Under the pieces are notes generated by a model that saw only the letters and a list, made by a program, of their open reading frames with translations, made no database searches and was not told where the DNA came from. Shown here piece after piece: positions 60,580 through 64,000 of a stretch of 64,000 nt of DNA; position 1 is the first letter of the stretch; each line of letters begins with the position of its first letter. This DNA comes from Cupriavidus sp. EM10 (lineage in GTDB: Bacteria > Pseudomonadota > Gammaproteobacteria > Burkholderiales > Burkholderiaceae). The stretch covers positions 2,170,001-2,234,000 of the forward strand of contig NZ_CP076060.1 of assembly GCF_018729255.1 (NCBI RefSeq). Direction: 5' to 3'. Position numbers and translations under genes: made by a program.

Positions 60580-62292
60580 TCAGCGAGAATGGGCCTTGGC
60601 AGCCTTCGCCGACGACGTCGACTTGGCAGGCGCGGCGGGCGCCGGCTTGCTTGTCGACCTGGTGGCGGTAGCGCCCTTGCGCGGCGCGGCCTCGACCACC
60701 ACCCGCTTGCGCGGCTCGGCCTTTTCCGCCTTCGACGATCGGGACACCGAAGCCTTCTCGGCTTTCTCAGCCTTGGCCGACACCGTCTTGCCGTGCACAG
60801 CCTTGCCACGCACCGGGGTATCGTCGCCATCGTCGCCGCGCTCGGCCCGCGCCGCGGCCGCCGAATTGGGCCGCACCATCAGCACCAGGCTCTGGCCGGC
60901 CACGAGCTTGCTGCCCGACAGCTTGTTCCACGACTGCACCTGACGCACCGACACGCCGTAGCGGTGCGCCACCGACGACACCGTATCCTTGCGCCCCGCC
61001 TTGACCACCACGCGGCGCGCATCGGGCACATCGGGCTCCACGGCCAGCATCGCCGTGTCCACCAGCGACGCGCTGATGTCCTGGTCATGCCGGTCCGTAC
61101 GCGGAATCATCACCGTCGACCCGGCCTTCAGGCGCATGCCCTTGGGGATGCGGTTGATCTCGCGCAGCGTGTCGACATCGACATTGAGACGCGCCGCCAG
61201 CGCTTCCACACGCTCGCGGCTGTCCACCGTCATGGCCGTCCACGTCGACAGGCCGCCCCGGTACGTATTCAGGTTGTACTGGAAGCGCTCGGCGTTATCG
61301 AACGGCAGCAGGATCTGCGGATTGGCCGCGCCAAGGATGACCGGGCGGTTGAAAGATGGATTCAGCGCCTTGAACTCGTCCAGCGGCATGTTGGCCAGCT
61401 TGGCCGCCAGCGCCACGTCGATATCGCGCGACGTGGTCACCGTGACGAAGTACGGATGATCGGGGATGTCGGGCAGCTTCACGCCATACGCGGCCGGGTT
61501 GGCGATGATGTTCTTCACCGCCTGCAGCTTCGGCACGTAGTAGCGCGTCTCGTTCGGCATGGTCAGGCTGGCGTAGTCCGTGGGCAGCCCGCGCGCCTGG
61601 TTGCGCGCAATGGCCCGCGATACGGCGCCCTCGCCCCAGTTGTACGCGGCCAGCGCCAGTTGCCAGTCGCCGAACATGTCATAGAGCCGCGACAGGTAGT
61701 CGAGCGCCGCGTCGGTGGACGCCAGCACATCGCGCCGCTCGTCGCGGAACATGTTCTGCTTGAGGTTGTACGTCTTGCCCGTGCTGGGGATGAACTGCCA
61801 CATCCCGGCTGCCTTGGCAGTGGATTCCGCCTGGGGATTGAACGCGCTTTCCACGAACGGCAACAGCGCCAGCTCGGTCGGCATGTTGCGGCGCTCCAGC
61901 TCTTCCACGATGTGGTAGAGATAGCGGCTCGACCGGCCCACCATCCGCTCCATGTAGTCGGGGCGGGCGGCATACCACTGGGTGCGGTCGTCGACCAGCG
62001 TGCCTTCCAGGTCGGGCATCGCAAAGCCCTTGCGGATCCGGCCCCAGATATCCGACGACGGCCCGCGCAGCCAGTCCACGCTGGACTGGTCGACGTTGAC
62101 GACGGGGGCGCCGCTGGCCAGCGATCCGGCGCGGCCGGTGCTGTTCAGCGTGTTGAGCGGGTCCTTGGGCGGACCGGATTCCAGGGCGGTCGGCGTGCCG
62201 GCCATCTCGCCGGCAGGCGGTGTGGGTGTGCTGGCACAGGCTGCAAGCAGCGCGGCACACGCAACTACCGCCAGAAATCGACCAAATCGCAT
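60580..62292 (-). CDS. mltD: Membrane-bound lytic transglycosylase MltD
   Basis: 570 residues. Lipoprotein signal MRFGRFLAVVACAALLAAC (lipobox LAAC). SLT domain from about residue 110 with the catalytic Glu in LALLPFVESAFNPQAES, then GMWQFIPSTGKTYNL and NWGEGAVSRAIARNQ. Two LysM peptidoglycan-binding modules follow (VEALAARLNVDVDTLREINR and VSSVAHRYGVSVRQVQSWNK), then a long Lys/Ala/Ser-rich tail from about residue 480 (KAEKAEKASVSRSSKAEKAE). It cuts murein glycan strands to 1,6-anhydro products. ATG 62292 is the start. Confidence 0.93.
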   Translation of the reverse strand: MRFGRFLAVVACAALLAACASTPTPPAGEMAGTPTALESGPPKDPLNTLNSTGRAGSLASGAPVVNVDQSSVDWLRGPSSDIWGRIRKGFAMPDLEGTLVDDRTQWYAARPDYMERMVGRSSRYLYHIVEELERRNMPTELALLPFVESAFNPQAESTAKAAGMWQFIPSTGKTYNLKQNMFRDERRDVLASTDAALDYLSRLYDMFGDWQLALAAYNWGEGAVSRAIARNQARGLPTDYASLTMPNETRYYVPKLQAVKNIIANPAAYGVKLPDIPDHPYFVTVTTSRDIDVALAAKLANMPLDEFKALNPSFNRPVILGAANPQILLPFDNAERFQYNLNTYRGGLSTWTAMTVDSRERVEALAARLNVDVDTLREINRIPKGMRLKAGSTVMIPRTDRHDQDISASLVDTAMLAVEPDVPDARRVVVKAGRKDTVSSVAHRYGVSVRQVQSWNKLSGSKLVAGQSLVLMVRPNSAAAARAERGDDGDDTPVRGKAVHGKTVSAKAEKAEKASVSRSSKAEKAEPRKRVVVEAAPRKGATATRSTSKPAPAAPAKSTSSAKAAKAHSR

Positions 62293-62436
62293 TAAGTTCT
62301 CTGAAAGTGACGCCAAAAATTTCGCCTGATCCTAGGGAAAAGGCCGGTTGGCGTCAATGAGATTTTCCCCAAGATGCAATTTGGACATCTTCCGATACTT
62401 CAAGCCGCTGTCCGGGCGGCAAACGTCTGGAATGTA

Positions 62437-63237
62437 TTAGCGAAAATTGTCCTTCCATCCCCGCAGCGCGCCGAACGCCGCGGCGTCGCTGCTGACGTCG
62501 CCGCCCTGCGCCTGCACGGCCTGGCGCACGGCCGGCTCGCGCGAACGCAGGAATGGATTGACTGCCCGCTCATGGGCCACCGTGGTCGGCACCGTCGGGG
62601 TATCGGCCTGGCGCAGCGCGTCCACCCGGGCCGACCATGCCGACAGGTCGGCGTTGCCCGGCTCGACGGCCTGCGCAAAGCGGACATTGCTGCGCGTGTA
62701 TTCGTGGGCGCAGTACACGCGGGTATCGCCAGGCAAGGCGGCCAGCTTGTCCAGCGACGCCAGCATCTGCGCCGGCGACCCCTCGAACAGCCGCCCGCAG
62801 CCACTGGCAAACAGGGTATCGCCGCAGAACGCCACATGGCCGGCGCCAGGCAGGTCGCCGACATAGGCCACATGGCCGGCGGTGTGCCCCGGCACGTCCA
62901 GCACGCGGAAGCTGGCCGCCGGATGGGCCAGCGTGACCGTATCGCCCTCGCGCACCGCCTGGGTGCGGTGGCCGATGCGCTCGCCCGCCGGGCCTATCAC
63001 CGGAACCGGCGCGCCGTCGGGGCCGGCCGGATGGCTTTCCAGCAAGTCCGCTACACCGCCCTGGTGATCGCCATGGTGATGCGTGATTACAATAGCGCCC
63101 AGTGCCAGCCCGCGTTGCGCCAGAAAGCGCTCGACCGGCTCGGCCTCGCCTGGATCCACCACGGCGGCACTTTTGCCGTCGTGGATGGCCCAGATATAGT
63201 TGTCCTGAAAGGCGGGGATCGGCTCCACTTTCAACAT
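62437..63237 (-). CDS. gloB: Hydroxyacylglutathione hydrolase (glyoxalase II)
   Basis: 266 residues. Metallo-beta-lactamase fold: two-metal motif [43 protein letters not shown] and [10 protein letters not shown]. Hydrolyses S-lactoylglutathione from methylglyoxal detoxification. ATG 63237 ([16 protein letters not shown]) is the family start. It is divergent from the methyltransferase by 10 bases, a frequent gammabetaproteobacterial order next to rnhA. Confidence 0.95.
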   Translation of the reverse strand: MLKVEPIPAFQDNYIWAIHDGKSAAVVDPGEAEPVERFLAQRGLALGAIVITHHHGDHQGGVADLLESHPAGPDGAPVPVIGPAGERIGHRTQAVREGDTVTLAHPAASFRVLDVPGHTAGHVAYVGDLPGAGHVAFCGDTLFASGCGRLFEGSPAQMLASLDKLAALPGDTRVYCAHEYTRSNVRFAQAVEPGNADLSAWSARVDALRQADTPTVPTTVAHERAVNPFLRSREPAVRQAVQAQGGDVSSDAAAFGALRGWKDNFR

Positions 63238-63247
63238 GTGTGCTCCT

Positions 63248-64000
63248 ATGTCCAACCGACCGATTATAGATTGGGAAGAATGGCTGGCGTCACCACCCGG
63301 GCAGTACATGCTCCAGTGGGAGTCCCAGCAATATGACCGGACGGTAGCGGACATTTTCGGCTATCACGCGGTGCAGCTGGGCCTGCCTCATATCGACACG
63401 CTGCGCGAGAACCGCATGCCGTTCTCGGCGCTGGCGCTCGACGACCGCGCCGGCCCGCACGGGCCGCGCGAGACGCACCCCGACGCCCGCCAGCTGCTGT
63501 GCCGGTTCGACGAACTGCCATTCGACACGCAGAGCATCGACCTGCTCACGCTGCCCCACATCCTGGAATTCTCGGAGGATCCGCACGAAGTGCTGCGCGA
63601 GGTATCGCGCGTGCTGATGCCCGAGGGCCGCGTGGTGGTGACGTGTTTCAACCCGATGAGCCTGTGGGGCGCCCGCCAGGGCCTGAACCGGCTGGGCGCC
63701 ACGCCCTTCCTGCCCAGCGACGCCCAGACCATCGGCTTCGTGCGGATCAAGGACTGGCTCAAGCTGCTTGGCTTCGAGATCATCCGCGGCCGCTTTGGCT
63801 GCTATTGCCCGCCCTACCGCACCGACCGCTGGCTGCAACGCGCCGCCTTCATGGAGAAGGCGGGCGACCGCTGGTGGCCGATCTTCGGCTCGGTCTACAT
63901 GATCTCGGCGGTCAAGCGCGTCAAGAACATCCGCCTGGTGGGCCCCGCCTGGAAGACCGCCAAACCCGCCCTGACGCCGGTGTCGGCCCCGGTGGCCACG
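63248..64000 (+). CDS. Methyltransferase domain protein, 5' part
   Basis: Open from ATG 63248 to the window end, 251 codons so far. SAM-type motif [45 protein letters not shown], with the first glycine motif less clear; [19 protein letters not shown] follows. This protein is normally beside gloB and rnhA in beta- and gammaproteobacteria. ATG lies 10 bases from the divergent gloB start, so the two share a very short promoter region. Function unknown. Confidence 0.83.
   Translation, partial: MSNRPIIDWEEWLASPPGQYMLQWESQQYDRTVADIFGYHAVQLGLPHIDTLRENRMPFSALALDDRAGPHGPRETHPDARQLLCRFDELPFDTQSIDLLTLPHILEFSEDPHEVLREVSRVLMPEGRVVVTCFNPMSLWGARQGLNRLGATPFLPSDAQTIGFVRIKDWLKLLGFEIIRGRFGCYCPPYRTDRWLQRAAFMEKAGDRWWPIFGSVYMISAVKRVKNIRLVGPAWKTAKPALTPVSAPVAT

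Overview
The window looks like chromosomal DNA of a high-GC betaproteobacterium of the Burkholderiaceae, most likely Cupriavidus or a close Ralstonia relative. This rests on gene content and order (pstSCAB-phoUBR beside ppk/ppx and glmM-folP-ftsH-rlmE-yhbY, then greA-carB-carA; gloB next to a methyltransferase) and on protein wording. No similarity search was possible. Almost all of it is ordinary core and metabolic genome: no prophage, insertion sequence, CRISPR array, rRNA or defence island is visible.

Layout. 1-2.2 kb: end of a GT39/ArnT-like glycosyltransferase and a MATE exporter. 2.28-3.15 kb: six tRNA genes on the minus strand forming two copies of Ala(GGC)-Glu(TTC)-Asp(GTC), each with its own promoter and terminator, followed upstream by gltX. 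5-7 kb: a patatin-like lipoprotein and an NlpC/P60 hydrolase. 7.1-12.9 kb: a YejABEF-type peptide/microcin C ABC importer. 13.1-18.7 kb: fabI, then a LysR regulator divergent from an SdsA-type alkylsulfatase and a GMC oxidoreductase, which together suggest alkyl sulfate (SDS) use. 18.8-25.5 kb: a DUF2795 protein, an SDR, tRNA-Arg, a methyltransferase, a diguanylate cyclase, tRNA-Pro, infA, sixA and an OlsB-like acyltransferase.

25.6-36.4 kb is a complete phosphate regulon: ppx and ppk diverging from a region with Pho-box-like repeats, then phoR, phoB, phoU, pstB, pstA, pstC and pstS, with two Pho boxes ahead of pstS. 36.6-49 kb is housekeeping: glmM, folP, ftsH, rlmE, yhbY, a DUF4149 protein, greA, carB, a LysE-type exporter and carA. 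49.3-57.3 kb is a seven-gene operon that matches aerobic 2-aminobenzoate (anthranilate) degradation through CoA thioesters: fused monooxygenase/reductase, SDR, enoyl-CoA hydratase, acyl-CoA dehydrogenase, CoA ligase, thioesterase and a RidA-type deaminase. It sits behind an AT-rich palindrome that looks like an operator. The rest is prpE, a degenerate GDPD-like protein, mltD, gloB and the start of a methyltransferase.

Five otherwise intact genes (gltX, yejF, pstC, rlmE, carA) carry seven apparent one-base deletions, mostly in G/C or A/T runs. Restoring one base at each gives full-length proteins. Several of these genes are essential or nearly so, so I read this as sequencing or assembly error rather than biology. 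The most interesting items for follow-up are the aminobenzoyl-CoA operon with its RidA member and operator, the alkyl sulfate locus with a GMC alcohol oxidase, the GDPD-like protein lacking catalytic residues, and the regulatory repeats. I found no clearly new multi-gene system.
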